64,000 bases of DNA, taken from NCBI GenBank assembly GCA_963728825.1, contig CAVSLA010000004.1:310001-374000 (forward strand). Direction: 5' to 3'. Both the position numbers and the translations under genes were made by a program. Origin of the DNA: CAVREM01 sp963728825 (GTDB lineage: Bacteria > Acidobacteriota > Vicinamibacteria > Vicinamibacterales > CAVVIG01). Position 1 is the first letter of the stretch; every line of letters starts with the position of its first letter. Shown one piece after another: positions 35,987-45,874 of this stretch. The notes under the pieces were generated by a model. It ran no database searches. It saw only the letters and a program-made list of their open reading frames with translations, and was not told where the DNA came from.

Positions 35987-36910
35987 GTGACTGAATTGAT
36001 GCTCGCGCTCGTCGCCGTGTTCGCTTCGGTGGCGCTCCTCACCGGGGCGGCCACCTCCGCCGTGCTGGCGCGGTCGATGCCTGGCCGTCGTCGCTTGTTC
36101 GCGATGCACATGCCCCGGGTGGACAGGGTCGGCGCCGGCGTTCTCACTGATCGTCCCGATCCGCGACTGCAGAAACTGCGAACCTACGTCCCCAAGTCGC
36201 CGCGCGAGATGACCCGGCTGCAGCGGCGAATGGCGCAAGCTGGTTTTCACGGCTGGACGCCGGTGTTCGTGTACGCGTTTGCCGAGATCGCGCTCGCGCT
36301 GATCGGATTCTTCACGGTGTTCTCGCTGGCCCCCGCGCGGACCGGCTGGATGTTCGCGCTCGCGGCAGCCGTCCAGGGCTACCTGGTGCCGGGCTTCTAC
36401 GTGTCGCGCCGCATCCGGCATCGTCGGAAGCAGATCGAGAACGGCCTGCCCGACGCGCTGGACCTGCTGATTGTCAGCATCGAGGCGGGCCTTGCGCTCG
36501 ACCAGGCGCTCCTGAAATGCGCCGAAGAGCTCGAGTTGCCCTATCCGGCGCTCTCGCAGGAGTTGCACCTCGTCAACGTCGAGACCCGTGCCGGAAAGCC
36601 GCGGCTCGAGGCCCTGAAGAATTTCGCCAAACGGACGCAGGTCGACGACGTGCGGGCGCTGGTGGCGATGCTGGTCCAGACCGATCGTTTCGGCACGAGC
36701 GTCGCGCAGGCGCTGCGAACGCACGCCGAAACATCGCGCATCAAGCGGCGGCAGCGCGCTGAGGAGAAGGCCGCCAAGCTGTCGGTGAAGCTGATTTTTC
36801 CCCTCGTATTTTTCCTCTTTCCAGCCTTCTTCGTCGTCTCGGTCGGTCCGGCGGTCATCAAGTTCGTCGAGTTCTTCGGCAACATGAGTATAGGAGGATT
36901 GCCACAATGA
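35987..36910 (+). CDS. tadC: Tad inner-membrane platform protein TadC
   Basis: 307 residues from GTG 35987, 8 bp after tadB; the frame is open far upstream within tadB but that part is a shadow. F-domain signature IENGLPDALDLLIVSIEAGLALDQALLKC and FGTSVAQALRTHAETSRIKRRQRAEEKAAKLSVKL, C-terminal helix FPLVFFLFPAFFVVSVGPAVIKF. Partner of TadB. The stop overlaps a 32-residue ORF (ATGA). Confidence 0.92.
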   Translation: MTELMLALVAVFASVALLTGAATSAVLARSMPGRRRLFAMHMPRVDRVGAGVLTDRPDPRLQKLRTYVPKSPREMTRLQRRMAQAGFHGWTPVFVYAFAEIALALIGFFTVFSLAPARTGWMFALAAAVQGYLVPGFYVSRRIRHRRKQIENGLPDALDLLIVSIEAGLALDQALLKCAEELELPYPALSQELHLVNVETRAGKPRLEALKNFAKRTQVDDVRALVAMLVQTDRFGTSVAQALRTHAETSRIKRRQRAEEKAAKLSVKLIFPLVFFLFPAFFVVSVGPAVIKFVEFFGNMSIGGLPQ

Positions 36911-37005
36911 GTACAATCGTTCTCACCGCTCTCGGTCTGGGCCTGTTCATTCTCTACCTGGTGCGCCGTCGTGCGCGGCTCCGCGCGGAAGAGGAGCTCG
37001 GGTAG
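36907..37005 (+). CDS. 32-residue single-pass membrane peptide
   Basis: MSTIVLTALGLGLFILYLV is a membrane helix; RRRARLRAEEELG follows as a positively charged, then acidic tail. The ATG overlaps the tadC stop (ATGA), as at other junctions of this operon, and the next gene starts 5 bp downstream after AGGAACC, so the spacing fits translation. Too short for standard gene finders. It could be a small accessory subunit of the Tad platform. Confidence 0.6.
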   Translation: MSTIVLTALGLGLFILYLVRRRARLRAEEELG

Positions 37006-37010
37006 GAACC

Positions 37011-37956
37011 ATGCACGATTCGATGTCTGCTCCGGCTGGGCGTCTGTTCGTCCTGGTGTGCGTCACCGCCTTTGTGGCGTCATCGTGCGCCGGCCGCGCA
37101 GCGGTTCGCCGTCCTGACGTTCAGCCCGCTGCGCCGAGCGGCGCGTCGAACCCGGTGAAGGACTCGCTCGAGACCTTCATCGGCAAGGTGCGCACCATCT
37201 CGGCGCAGGCCGGCCCGATCGTCGGCGCAGACCATCGAAGCACACGACCCGGCGCTCGCGAGCGCGCTCGTCGCGCTCGCGGCGGCGCCCACCCCCGTCC
37301 GCCATCGCCTGGTGGCCGACGCCTATGCCAGGCTCGGCATCCTCGACGAGGCGCACGAACATCTGACCGCCGCCGTGACCCTGAATCCGCGTGACGCGGC
37401 GGCGTGGGATCGTCTGGCACGCATCTGGCGCGACTGGGGATTTCCGCACCTCGGACTCACGGACGCGCATCGCGCCGTCTATTTCGCACCCTTATCCGCG
37501 GTCGTGCACAACACGCTGGGCACCTTGCTGCAGGCAATCGGTCGCCACGAAGATGCGCGCGCGCGCTACGAACATGCGCTGCAGCTCGACCCGGCGGCAG
37601 CCTACGCTCTGAACAACCTGTGCTACAGCTGGGCGATGGCCGGACACGTGAGCGAGGCGGTCAGCGCCTGTCAGCGGGCTCTGGCGATTCAGCCGAACCT
37701 CCAGCCGACTCGCAACAATCTCGGCCTGGCCTACGCCATCGGCGGCAGCCTCGACGAGAGCGCGCAAACATTCGCCATCGGCGGCGAGCAGGCCCGCGGC
37801 CACTACAACATGGGCATCGTCCACCTCGCTCGCCGTCAGCATCGCGCTGCCCTGAAAGCGTTCGAAGCGGCGCAGCGTGCTCGCCCGGACTTCGTCGCGG
37901 CAGCGACGATGGCGCAGCAGGCCCGGCAGCAGGCAAACCGGAGCACCGAACCATGA
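37011..37956 (+). pseudogene. TadD-like TPR lipoprotein, frameshifted
   Basis: Starts at ATG 37011: signal peptide RLFVLVCVTAFVASSCAGR with a lipobox-like ASSC. After about 37228 the conserved frame continues one base later: IEAHDPALASALVALAAAP, then TPR repeats (RLVADAYARLGILDEAHEHLTAAVTLNPRDA..., HNTLGTLLQAIGRHEDARARYEHALQLDPAAAYALNNLCYS). Dropping one base joins the parts to ~314 residues. TadD-type TPR lipoproteins support secretin assembly. The stop overlaps the next gene (ATGA). Confidence 0.78.
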
Positions 37957-39313
37957 GCGCGACGCTACTGCGTGAGACCACCTCTGAAACTGCCCAGCGC
38001 GCCGCGGCGCTCGTGCCGCCGGCCCCCCGGACACTCGAGGAAACCGGCCTCAACCTTGATCTCGTCATCCAGCTCGTTCTCAAGCTGCTGCACTTCGCGG
38101 GCGAGTTGAATGGCGTCGAAATGTCGCGCCGGCTCGGCCTCGATTTCTCCGTGATCGAGCCGGCGCTCGACGTTTCTGAAGCGCCTGCACCAGTGCGAAA
38201 TCGTCGGCGGATCGGCGATCGGCGGGCCGTCGTATCTGTATCGGATCACGGATGCCGGCCGCGAACGCGCGCTGCTGTTTCTCCAGAACAACCACTACGT
38301 CGGCGCGGCGCCGGTGCCATTGGCCAGTACGTCGCGTATCTGCAGGCCTACCGGGAGGCCGTGCCACGGGCGATCACCCGCGGGCGCGTGCGCGGCGCCT
38401 TTTCGCATCTCGTGCTGAGCGATCGCGTGCTCGATCAGGTCGGTCCCGCGATTGCGGCCGGCACATTCGATGTTCGTCTACGGCCCCCCTGGCAACGGCA
38501 AGACCGTCATCGCGCAGGCGATCCGGAACCTGCTCGAAGGGCGAGATCGCCGTGCCGCATGCCATCGAGGTCGAAGGCAGCATCATCAGGCTGTTCGACC
38601 CGGTGAACCACCAGCGCGATTGAGCCGAGCGGCGGCGTCCTCCAGCCTGCTCGCGGACGCGATCAGCACGACGCGCGCTGGGTGCGCTGCCGACGGCCGA
38701 TGGTGATGGTCGGCGGCGAGCTGACGCTCGAGGCGCTCGAGCTGGCCTATTCACCCTCGACCGGGCTTCTACACGGCGCCGGTCCAGGCGGTGGCCAACG
38801 GCGGCGTGCTGGTGATCGACGACTTCGGCCGGCAGCGCTGCTCGGCCGCGCGATCTGCTGAACCGCTGGATCGTCCCGCTCGAGAGCCGGGTCGACTTCC
38901 TGACGCTCAAGACCGGCCAGAAGTTCGAGCTGCCGTTCATGGTGCTGGTGGTGTTCGCCACCAACATCAGGCCGGCGGAGCTGGTCGACGAGGCGTTCCT
39001 GCGCCGCATTCACTACAAGGTGTTCGCCGAGAGCCCGACGGTCGCGGACTTCAAGCGGATCTTCGAGAACTGCTGTCGCGAGCGCGCGATCGCGTACGAC
39101 GCAGCGCATCGTGGATGGCTTGCTCGCGGCGCTACTACCGCGCCGCGAACGCATCGCGCTTCGCGGCTGCCATCCGCGCGACCTGATCGATCAGGCGCTG
39201 GCCCAGGCCGAGTACCTCGGCCAGCCGCGTGCAGCTGACCCCCGAGCTCCTGGAGGCCGCGTGCGCCAGCTACTTCGTGGACGATACGGAGAACGCGTCC
39301 GTTACCGTGCTGA
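37953..39313 (+). pseudogene. MoxR-like AAA+ ATPase, multiply frameshifted
   Basis: A complete product of about 450 residues can be pieced together from consecutive frames. In order: LEETGLNLDLVIQLVLKLLHF, a winged-helix-like part (EIVGGSAIGGPSYLYRITDAGRERA), NNHYVGAAPVPL, Walker A FVYGPPGNGKT (about 38469), Walker B GGVLVIDDFGRQ (about 38805), sensor FATNIRPAELVDEAFLRRIHYKV, and lid RGCHPRDLIDQALAQAEYL. About nine frame changes are needed, mostly one extra base each (near 38170, 38462, 38541, 38612, 38764, 38853, 39103, 39226) and one missing base near 38330. Conserved motifs are intact between them. In Acidobacteriota this ATPase is paired with vWA proteins. Confidence 0.75.
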
Positions 39314-41283
39314 TGACGCCGGGCCGTCTGATCGTCGCGGCCGCGCTGCTCGCTGACGACCGCGGTCGGGCGGACCAGCGCGTCCGCCGATGACCGGCCG
39401 CTCGGCCTCCGGATCACTTCGCCGCTGGGTCGGACCGGCCTGCCCGGCACGATCCGCATCGTCGCGCGCGTGGAAAACCTCGACCCTGAGACCGCTGTTG
39501 AGTCCGGTTCTTCGTCGACGGGCAGCTGTTATCCGAGCGATACCGACGGGCCGCCCTTCGATGCGCAATGGACCGACGAAAACCCGTTCGAACGCCGCGA
39601 ATTGTCAGCGCGTGCCGAAGTGTCGTCCCGTGGGGGCGCGACGCTGAGCGATACCGTGGTTCTCGAACCGCTCGAGCTGACCGACGTCGCGGAGGTCACC
39701 AGCGTGCTGGTCGAAACGACAGTCGTTGACGAAGACGGGCGCTTCATCCAGGGCCTGGCCGCATCGGATTTCGAGGTCTTCGAGGACGCGCACCCGCAGG
39801 TGCTCGACGTCATGTCGGCGCAGCGCGAGCCGGCGCTGTTCGCGCTGCTCGTCGACAGCAGCCAGAGCATGGCGATGCGCGCCGACGCGGTGCGTGCCAC
39901 GGCGGCTCGGCTGCTGAATGCGCTCGACCCCGACGATCACGTGGTCGTCGCGCCGTTTTCGCGAACGATCACCTCGGTGACCGGTCCGACGACGGATCGT
40001 GCGACCGTGCTCGACGCGCATGGCCGCCATCCGACCGGCCGGCGGCACCGCCATTCTCGACGCGCTCGGCGAAGCCGCCGGAACGCTCGCGCCCGGCGAG
40101 CGCCGGCGGGCCATCGTGCTGATTACCGACGGCTACGACGAGCACAGTCAGTCGGCGTTCGACGCGGCAGTCGGTCAGCTTCGCAAGAGCGGCATCACGT
40201 TGTATGTGATCGGCATGGGCGGTGTCGCCGGCATTTCGTTGAAGGGAGAAAAGCTGCTGTCGCAGCTCGCCGACCGAGACCGGCGGACGCGCGTGGTTCC
40301 CGCGCGACGAGCGTCAGCTGGCGCTCGCCTACAGCACGATCGCCTCCGAGGTGCGGCACCGGTATCTGCTCGCCTATACCCCCCACAATCAGCTGCGCGA
40401 CGGCCAATGGCGGGCGATCACGGTGAACGTCCGCAATCCCGCGCTCCGCGTTCGCGCCCGCAAAGGCTACACGGCGCCAGTCGCGCCGCCGGTCCGTCCT
40501 TCGCTCGAGTTCACGGCCGTCGGTCGAGGACAGACGCCCGCCGCGCTGACCGCCGCCGACCTGGTCGTGCACGAGGACGGCGTCGCGCAACGGGTCGATA
40601 CCTTCCACGAAGCGGTCAACCCCGTAACGTTCATGCTCGCGCTCGATGGCAGCGGCAGCATGAAGCGAAGCGCCGCGCAGGCGCAGGCGGCCGCGCGCGA
40701 GTTCGTCGCCGCGATCAGACCGGAAGACGAGCTCGGCCTGATCCTGTTTGCCGACACCGCGGACCTCGTGCATGCGCCGACCAGGAGTCGCGACGAGTCG
40801 CTGAAAGCGATGGACACCTACACGACGGACGGCGGGACCGCCCTCTACGACGCGCTTTACGACTCGCTCGAGCGCGTTTCGAAGATCGAGGGTCGCCGCG
40901 TCGTTGTCGTCGTGACCGACGGTCGCGACGAGAACGCCGCGTCGAACGGCCCCGGCAGCCTCAGGGCATGGGATGAAGTCGTGACGAAGCTGCAGCAGGT
41001 CGACGCGACGGTTTACGCCGTCGGCCTGGGCGCTCGTGTGAACCGCCAGCATCTGCAGCAGCTGGCCGATCTGTCAGGGGGGAGCGCCTACTTCCCGGCG
41101 GATGTCACCACGCTGGCGGTCGAGTACCAGCGGATTCTGGAAGAGCTCCGGCGCCGATACGTCATCGCCTACGAGTCGTCGAACCGGTCACGCGATGGCA
41201 AATGGCGATCGGTGGAGATCAGCGCCCGCGAGGACGTCGTCCAGATCCGAAGTCGCGGCGGCTACTACGCGCCCGTTCAGTGA
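39313..41283 (+). pseudogene. Double vWA-domain secreted protein, frameshifted
   Basis: Starts at ATG 39313 with a signal peptide (GRLIVAAALLA...TSASADDR). Two vWA domains: LFALLVDSSQSMAMRADAV with VLITDGYDEHSQ, and FMLALDGSGSMKRSAAQAQ with VVVVTDGRDENAA. The MIDAS DxSxS is perfect in both. Each domain ends in RHRYLLAYTP or RRRYVIAYES, as in acidobacterial vWA-related proteins. One-base frame changes are needed near 39360, 39505-39530, 40019 and 40278. From 40351 to the end it is intact. It probably interacts with the ATPase upstream at the cell surface. Confidence 0.8.
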
Positions 41284-41286
41284 CGG

Positions 41287-42681
41287 ATGGCAATCATGGC
41301 CGATCCTCTCGACGAATTCGCCAGCGAGTTTCCTTCTGAGGAACCGCCCGCGCCCGACGCTTCGCGCCGCCGCGCCGTACCGGAGTTGCCCTCGGCCAGT
41401 GTGCATCCGGCCGTGGAGATTCCAATCCCGGCCATTGCGGTGCCCGAGAGACCGCGCGCCCCCGAAGCGACCGCAGCGGCTCACGGTATTTCGATCGACG
41501 AGATCTTGCGGCGGGAGGTCCCGATCGGTTGGGATGAGGCCGTCGCCGTTGTCGAAGAGCTTTGTCTGCGATTGATGTCGGGGCGAGCCGACGTGCGGGT
41601 GCCCGGGCAATCGGACGTGCTCATCGCCGACGGCACGGTGCTGATCCGCGACGGAGCCGGCGGCGAACCCGATGTCTGTGGCCTCGGCCGCCTGCTCCAC
41701 TCTCTGTTAGCCCGTGCCACCGCGCCCGCACCCCTCCGGCTATTCGTGGCGCAGGCGACTTCGCACGGCAGCTATTCGAGCATCGGGGATTTTGCCAAGG
41801 CGCTGGCGTATTTCGGCAAGCCCGGCCGGGAGGAGCTGATCCGCGCGCTCTACTCGCGCTGTGCGGCTTCGCAGCCCACGCCAAGCCAATCCGCACAGCC
41901 GCGTCCGCCAGAGACGCCACGTGAAGAACCCTCTCCAACCAAGGCCCCTGAACCGCCGAAGCGCTCGATTCCGAAGTGGGCGGTTGCAGCGGTGGCGGCG
42001 ATCGTGCTGGTCGGGGCCAGTGCCTGGATCTGGTCGATGCGCGCCGGCTCGCCGGCGGCTGCGATCATCCCGTCGCTCATCGCCGAGGCCCGTGAGGTCG
42101 TCGCCAACCTGGGGATCGGCGCCTCTCCAGATTCGCCGACGGCAACGGCCGACGCGGTCGTCGCACCACCCGTCCGACGGGAACCAGCGACGCAACCCCG
42201 CACGCTAGATGCATCAGCTGCGTCTGCCCCTCTGCCCAGCAGACCCACGACGACCCGCAGGCCCACGACGACCAGCAGGCCCACGACGCCGCAGCAGCGA
42301 CGCGCGCGCCCGATTGCACAGTCACTCGTGCAGCCGCCATCGAGTGGGGAACTGTCGGCGCGGCTCGCCGAAGCAATCATCAGCGAGGCCAGGCACGAGG
42401 CGATTTACTCGGACCGGGATTCGGACGTGGAGCCACCAATCCTGATGTACCCGCAACTGCCCGCCAACCTGATGCTGGCTGGCGAGGACCGGTTGAACGT
42501 CATGGAGATCGTCGTATCGGAGACCGGGGCGGTGGAACGCGTGCGCTTGATTGCCGGCCCGACACGCATGCCCGACGTCATGCTCCTGAGCGGTGCAAAG
42601 GCCTGGCGGTTCACGCCGGCATTTCGCGAGGGCGAAGCCGTTCGTTATCGAGCACTGGTCAGCTGGGCCGGGACCCCATAA
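41287..42681 (+). CDS. Membrane protein with C-terminal TonB-like domain
   Basis: 464 residues (ATG at 41287, or 41296). Residues ~1-200 are cytoplasmic with a helical region (ISIDEILRREVPIGWDEAVAVVEELC) resembling the degenerate kinase-like N-terminus of such proteins. Pro-rich linker, membrane helix (WAVAAVAAIVLVGASAWIW, about 229-247), Thr/Pro-rich periplasmic linker (TTTRRPTTTSRPTT) and a C-terminal TonB/TolA-like domain (LNVMEIVVSETGAVERVRLI...AKAWRFTPAFREGEAV). The family is often encoded next to Tad genes in Acidobacteriota; role unknown. Confidence 0.75.
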   Translation: MAIMADPLDEFASEFPSEEPPAPDASRRRAVPELPSASVHPAVEIPIPAIAVPERPRAPEATAAAHGISIDEILRREVPIGWDEAVAVVEELCLRLMSGRADVRVPGQSDVLIADGTVLIRDGAGGEPDVCGLGRLLHSLLARATAPAPLRLFVAQATSHGSYSSIGDFAKALAYFGKPGREELIRALYSRCAASQPTPSQSAQPRPPETPREEPSPTKAPEPPKRSIPKWAVAAVAAIVLVGASAWIWSMRAGSPAAAIIPSLIAEAREVVANLGIGASPDSPTATADAVVAPPVRREPATQPRTLDASAASAPLPSRPTTTRRPTTTSRPTTPQQRRARPIAQSLVQPPSSGELSARLAEAIISEARHEAIYSDRDSDVEPPILMYPQLPANLMLAGEDRLNVMEIVVSETGAVERVRLIAGPTRMPDVMLLSGAKAWRFTPAFREGEAVRYRALVSWAGTP

Positions 42682-42718
42682 CAGACTCTTCGTGTCGCCG
42701 TCGGGTGCATCGGCCCGA

Positions 42719-43933
42719 TCAGCGCCCGCGTGCCACGCGCTCGGCCTCCCGCCACACGCGCAGCAGGTTGCCACTCCAGATCTTGGCGATCTGTTCTTCG
42801 GAATACCCGCGACGAACGAGCTCCAGCGTCACGTTGAACGTCTCGGCCGCGTTGTCCCACCCGACGATGCCGCCGCCACCGTCGAAATCCGACGAAATGC
42901 CGACGTGATCGATCCCGATTCGCTTCACTGCGTAGTCGATGTGATCCACCAGATCGCTCACGCTGGCTCGTGATGTTGCAGCGGGTCTCGGCTGTGGACC
43001 TTCGACCGGACACGGTGAGGGCTTCGCCGCAACCGGCGCGGCGGCGGTGGCGCCACGACCACCACCGGAGACCGGCGGCGAAACCTTGAGGTATGCCGGG
43101 AAGGCGACGATCTGCACAACGCCGCCGTTGGTCTTGACCGCGGCAAGGAGCTCGTCGTCCAGGTTGCGGCGATGGTTCGCCAGCGCGCGCACGGCCGAAT
43201 GGGATGCGATGACCGGCGCGCGCGATACCGCGATCGCCTGCAGGGCGGCGCCCTTCGACAGATGTGAAATGTCCACGATGATGCCCAGCCGGTTCATTTC
43301 CTCTATGACCTGACGGCCAAGCGGCGACAAGCCGCCGAACGCCCACCGGTTGTCGGTCTCGCCGGTGTTCGAATCGGCCAGATGACTGTGGCGATTGTGG
43401 GCGAGCGAGATGTATCGGGCGCCACGTTGCCAGAATTCACGCACCCGAGCGAGGTCCGTTCCGAGCGGGTAGCCGTTTTCGACGCCGATGACGGCGACCT
43501 TCTTGCCGCTCTTCGCAATGCGGACGACGTCGTCCGGGGTGAGCGCCAGTTCGATGTCGCGTGGTGCAAACTCTGTGGTGAGGCGATGGATCGCGTCAAA
43601 CTTCTCAATGGCCGTGCGGTAGGCGCGGGCGAACCCGGACGGCTGGAACGAATCCTTGACGGTGTCGGCAACCGGCTGTTCCACGTAGACGACGAGGAAC
43701 GACACGTCGAGTCCTCCGTCGCGCATCTTGGGCAGATTGACCTTGGTCGTCAGCCGCATCGTGTAGTTGCACGACGGCGTGAAGTGGGCAGGGTCGATGT
43801 CGTTGTGGGTGTCCAGGGTGATGACGCGTTCGTGAATCGCGCGGGCCCGAGTCTCGAGGCTCTGTTCGAGCTGGACCGCCAGGACGCCCACGATAACGAC
43901 CAGCGGGAGCGACAGTGTATAGATAAACGACAT
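42719..43933 (-). CDS. Membrane dipeptidase, M19 family
   Basis: 404 residues. N-terminal signal or anchor (IYTLSLPLVVIVGVLAVQL). Zinc-binding TIM barrel with the metal ligands in VITLDTHNDIDP (HxD form) and further His/Glu sites in ISLAHNRHSHLAD, VDISHLSKGAALQA and HVGISSDFDGGGG. Hydrolyses dipeptides in the periplasm; renal dipeptidase family. A Pro/Ala/Gly-rich insert (about residues 290-325) is unusual. Divergent from the radical SAM gene; the 47-bp spacer must hold both promoters. Confidence 0.92.
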   Translation of the reverse strand: MSFIYTLSLPLVVIVGVLAVQLEQSLETRARAIHERVITLDTHNDIDPAHFTPSCNYTMRLTTKVNLPKMRDGGLDVSFLVVYVEQPVADTVKDSFQPSGFARAYRTAIEKFDAIHRLTTEFAPRDIELALTPDDVVRIAKSGKKVAVIGVENGYPLGTDLARVREFWQRGARYISLAHNRHSHLADSNTGETDNRWAFGGLSPLGRQVIEEMNRLGIIVDISHLSKGAALQAIAVSRAPVIASHSAVRALANHRRNLDDELLAAVKTNGGVVQIVAFPAYLKVSPPVSGGGRGATAAAPVAAKPSPCPVEGPQPRPAATSRASVSDLVDHIDYAVKRIGIDHVGISSDFDGGGGIVGWDNAAETFNVTLELVRRGYSEEQIAKIWSGNLLRVWREAERVARGR

Positions 43934-43980
43934 TCTTAAGCCCTCATCGTATATAGTCGAGGGGCTTACATCACCGAAAA

Positions 43981-45585
43981 ATGCGAGTACACCTCATCAA
44001 TCCGAGCCACGTGTCGTTTGGAGTCGCCGTTATCACCCCTCGCTGGCTGTACGTGCTGGCGGCGGCCACTGGCCGCGAGTGGGGTGATCCAATTCTGGTG
44101 GATGAAACCCTCGAACCGCTCCAGCCAGACACGATCCAGGCTGGCGACGTGGTTGGCATCGGCATCCACACCGGCAATGCCCTGCGCGGTTACGAGGTGG
44201 GCCGGCAGGCCCGGGAGCGCGGTGCGTGGGTGGTGTACGGCGGCATCCATGCGACGTTGTTCCCCGACGAGCCTCGTGAGCACGGCGGTGCGCACGCCGT
44301 GGTCAAGGGCGACGGCGACATCATCTGGGCCGAAGTGGTGCGCGACTGCGTCGCAGGACGCCCCGCGACGATTTACGACGCGGGCCGCGTGACGGGAGAG
44401 AACTTCGTCCAGGCGCGCTGGGATCTGCTGCCGGAACGCGGCTACATGTGGGCATCGGTTCAGACGGTCCGCGGCTGTCCGAAGCACTGCTCGTTCTGCT
44501 CGGTGTGGAGAACCGACGGGCAGGAGCCGCGCCAGCGTACGGTCGACGCGGTCGTTCGGGAAGTCGTGGAGCTCCGTCGTCGAGGGTTCCGATTCATCGC
44601 GCTGGCCGACGACAACTTCTATCCGGTGACGCTCGAGGACCTCGCTCAGGCGGATCGACGCGCCGACAAGACGCGCTTGCACGAGCTCGAGGCGTTGCGC
44701 CGCGAGCGGTTCGATCTGATGGCTGCGCTCGCGGAGCTGCCGTCCGACATGGTCTTCTACACGCAGATCACCATGGAAGCGGCCGAGGATCCGGCATTTC
44801 TCGACGCGATGCGCAAGGCGCGCATTCGCGGCGCGCTCGTCGGCGTCGAAGCCGTCACCCCCGAAGGCCTGAAGGATGTCTACAAGGGATTCAACCTCGC
44901 TGGCGAGGAGCTGGTCGAACGATTGCGCGAGTTCCGGCGGCACGGGGTGCACGTGCTCGGGTCGTTCATTTTCGGGCTGCCGAGCGACCGCAAGGAAACC
45001 TTCGACGCGACCGTCAACCTGGCGGAGCGCGCCGACATCACGTTCGCGCAGTTCGTGCTGCTGACGCCATTTCCAGGGACCATCGACTTCGAGAAGTGGG
45101 CAGCCGACTCGGCCAACCACCAGACGCTGGTCGACGGCGTTCCGATCACGCGTCACTGGCTGATCCCGCAGCACAAGCGGCCGAAGGTCTACTCGCCGCA
45201 TCCGACGATGTCACCCGAAGAGATCCGCGTTCGCACGCAGAACGCCTGGGATCGGTTCTACAGCTGGAAGCAGGTGTGGGGTCGATCGAACGTCGTCAGC
45301 TCGCTGAAGGCGCGGGTGGCATTCGTGCTGATCTCGAAGCTGTACCGGCAGATGTACGCGAACACCGGCATCGCGACCGACAGCGCCCGCGTGGCGCGCT
45401 CGACCCGGTGGGCGAATCTCCTCGGCCGGGGCTGTCGTCTGATGTTCCTGGCGCAGCCCATGCCGGACCTCCGGATGCCGGTGGCGCTCGCCACCGCGCC
45501 GATCGATCCACGAGTCATTCCGATGTCGACGCTCAAGAATCCCGCCCGCGAGTGGCGCTTCGTCACTGACTGGACCGCCGGCTGA
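43981..45585 (+). CDS. B12-binding-type radical SAM protein
   Basis: 534 residues. N-terminal cobalamin-binding-like Rossmann region (VGIGIHTGNALRGYEVGRQARERGAWVVYGGIHATLFPDE), then a radical SAM TIM barrel with the cluster motif CPKHCSFC (CxxxCxxC). The usual B12-binding DxHxxG is not complete, so cobalamin use is uncertain. C-terminal ~150 residues are an extra domain of unknown function. The family (BchE/HpnR-like) does methylations, cyclisations and rearrangements; the substrate cannot be told. ATG is the first base after the spacer. The 3' end overlaps a VOC remnant on the other strand. Confidence 0.85.
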   Translation: MRVHLINPSHVSFGVAVITPRWLYVLAAATGREWGDPILVDETLEPLQPDTIQAGDVVGIGIHTGNALRGYEVGRQARERGAWVVYGGIHATLFPDEPREHGGAHAVVKGDGDIIWAEVVRDCVAGRPATIYDAGRVTGENFVQARWDLLPERGYMWASVQTVRGCPKHCSFCSVWRTDGQEPRQRTVDAVVREVVELRRRGFRFIALADDNFYPVTLEDLAQADRRADKTRLHELEALRRERFDLMAALAELPSDMVFYTQITMEAAEDPAFLDAMRKARIRGALVGVEAVTPEGLKDVYKGFNLAGEELVERLREFRRHGVHVLGSFIFGLPSDRKETFDATVNLAERADITFAQFVLLTPFPGTIDFEKWAADSANHQTLVDGVPITRHWLIPQHKRPKVYSPHPTMSPEEIRVRTQNAWDRFYSWKQVWGRSNVVSSLKARVAFVLISKLYRQMYANTGIATDSARVARSTRWANLLGRGCRLMFLAQPMPDLRMPVALATAPIDPRVIPMSTLKNPAREWRFVTDWTAG

Positions 45586-45702
45586 TAGGTACTGAACCCC
45601 CAGAAAGCCCTCCGGATCGCGCGCCCAGTAGTGGCGCGCGCCGTAATGAGTGGTGGCGAGTGGGACGACCACGTCGGGCCCGCCGCGGCCGCCGCCGAAG
45701 AC
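45577..45702 (-). pseudogene. Remnant of a VOC/glyoxalase-family gene (C-terminal end only)
   Basis: Minus-strand translation gives GGGRGGPDVVVPLATTHYGARHYWARDPEGFLGVQYLS, in which THYGARHYWARDPEGF is the typical VOC C-terminal strand with metal ligand. It has no start, no N-terminal half, and runs into the radical SAM gene without its own stop. The remnant ends where the matrixin fragment begins. Confidence 0.55.
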
Positions 45703-45705
45703 CCG

Positions 45706-45872
45706 ATGGACTTTGACGCGCTCAGGTCGATCCTCGCTCACGAACTCGGGCACAGCGTTGGTATCGACCATAACAATAGCGATCCAGCTCGCTCATGCCG
45801 TCGGTGTTTTCTTTCAGCGACAATCGGCACGCGTTCGTGGCTGTAGACCTCCGGCAGCTACGGCTCAAGTAA
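45706..45872 (+). pseudogene. Fragment of a matrixin-type metalloprotease gene, frameshifted
   Basis: MDFDALRSILAHELGHSVGIDH holds the full metzincin motif HEXXHXXGXXD/H, here with His in all three places. After a frame change near 45775 the next frame reads SLMPSVFSFSDNRHAFVAVDLRQLRLK and then stops; SLMP is the Met-turn of matrixins. The N-terminal two thirds are missing. It is a decayed secreted protease gene. It lies 2 bp upstream of the next ORF. Confidence 0.6.
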
Positions 45873-45874
45873 TC

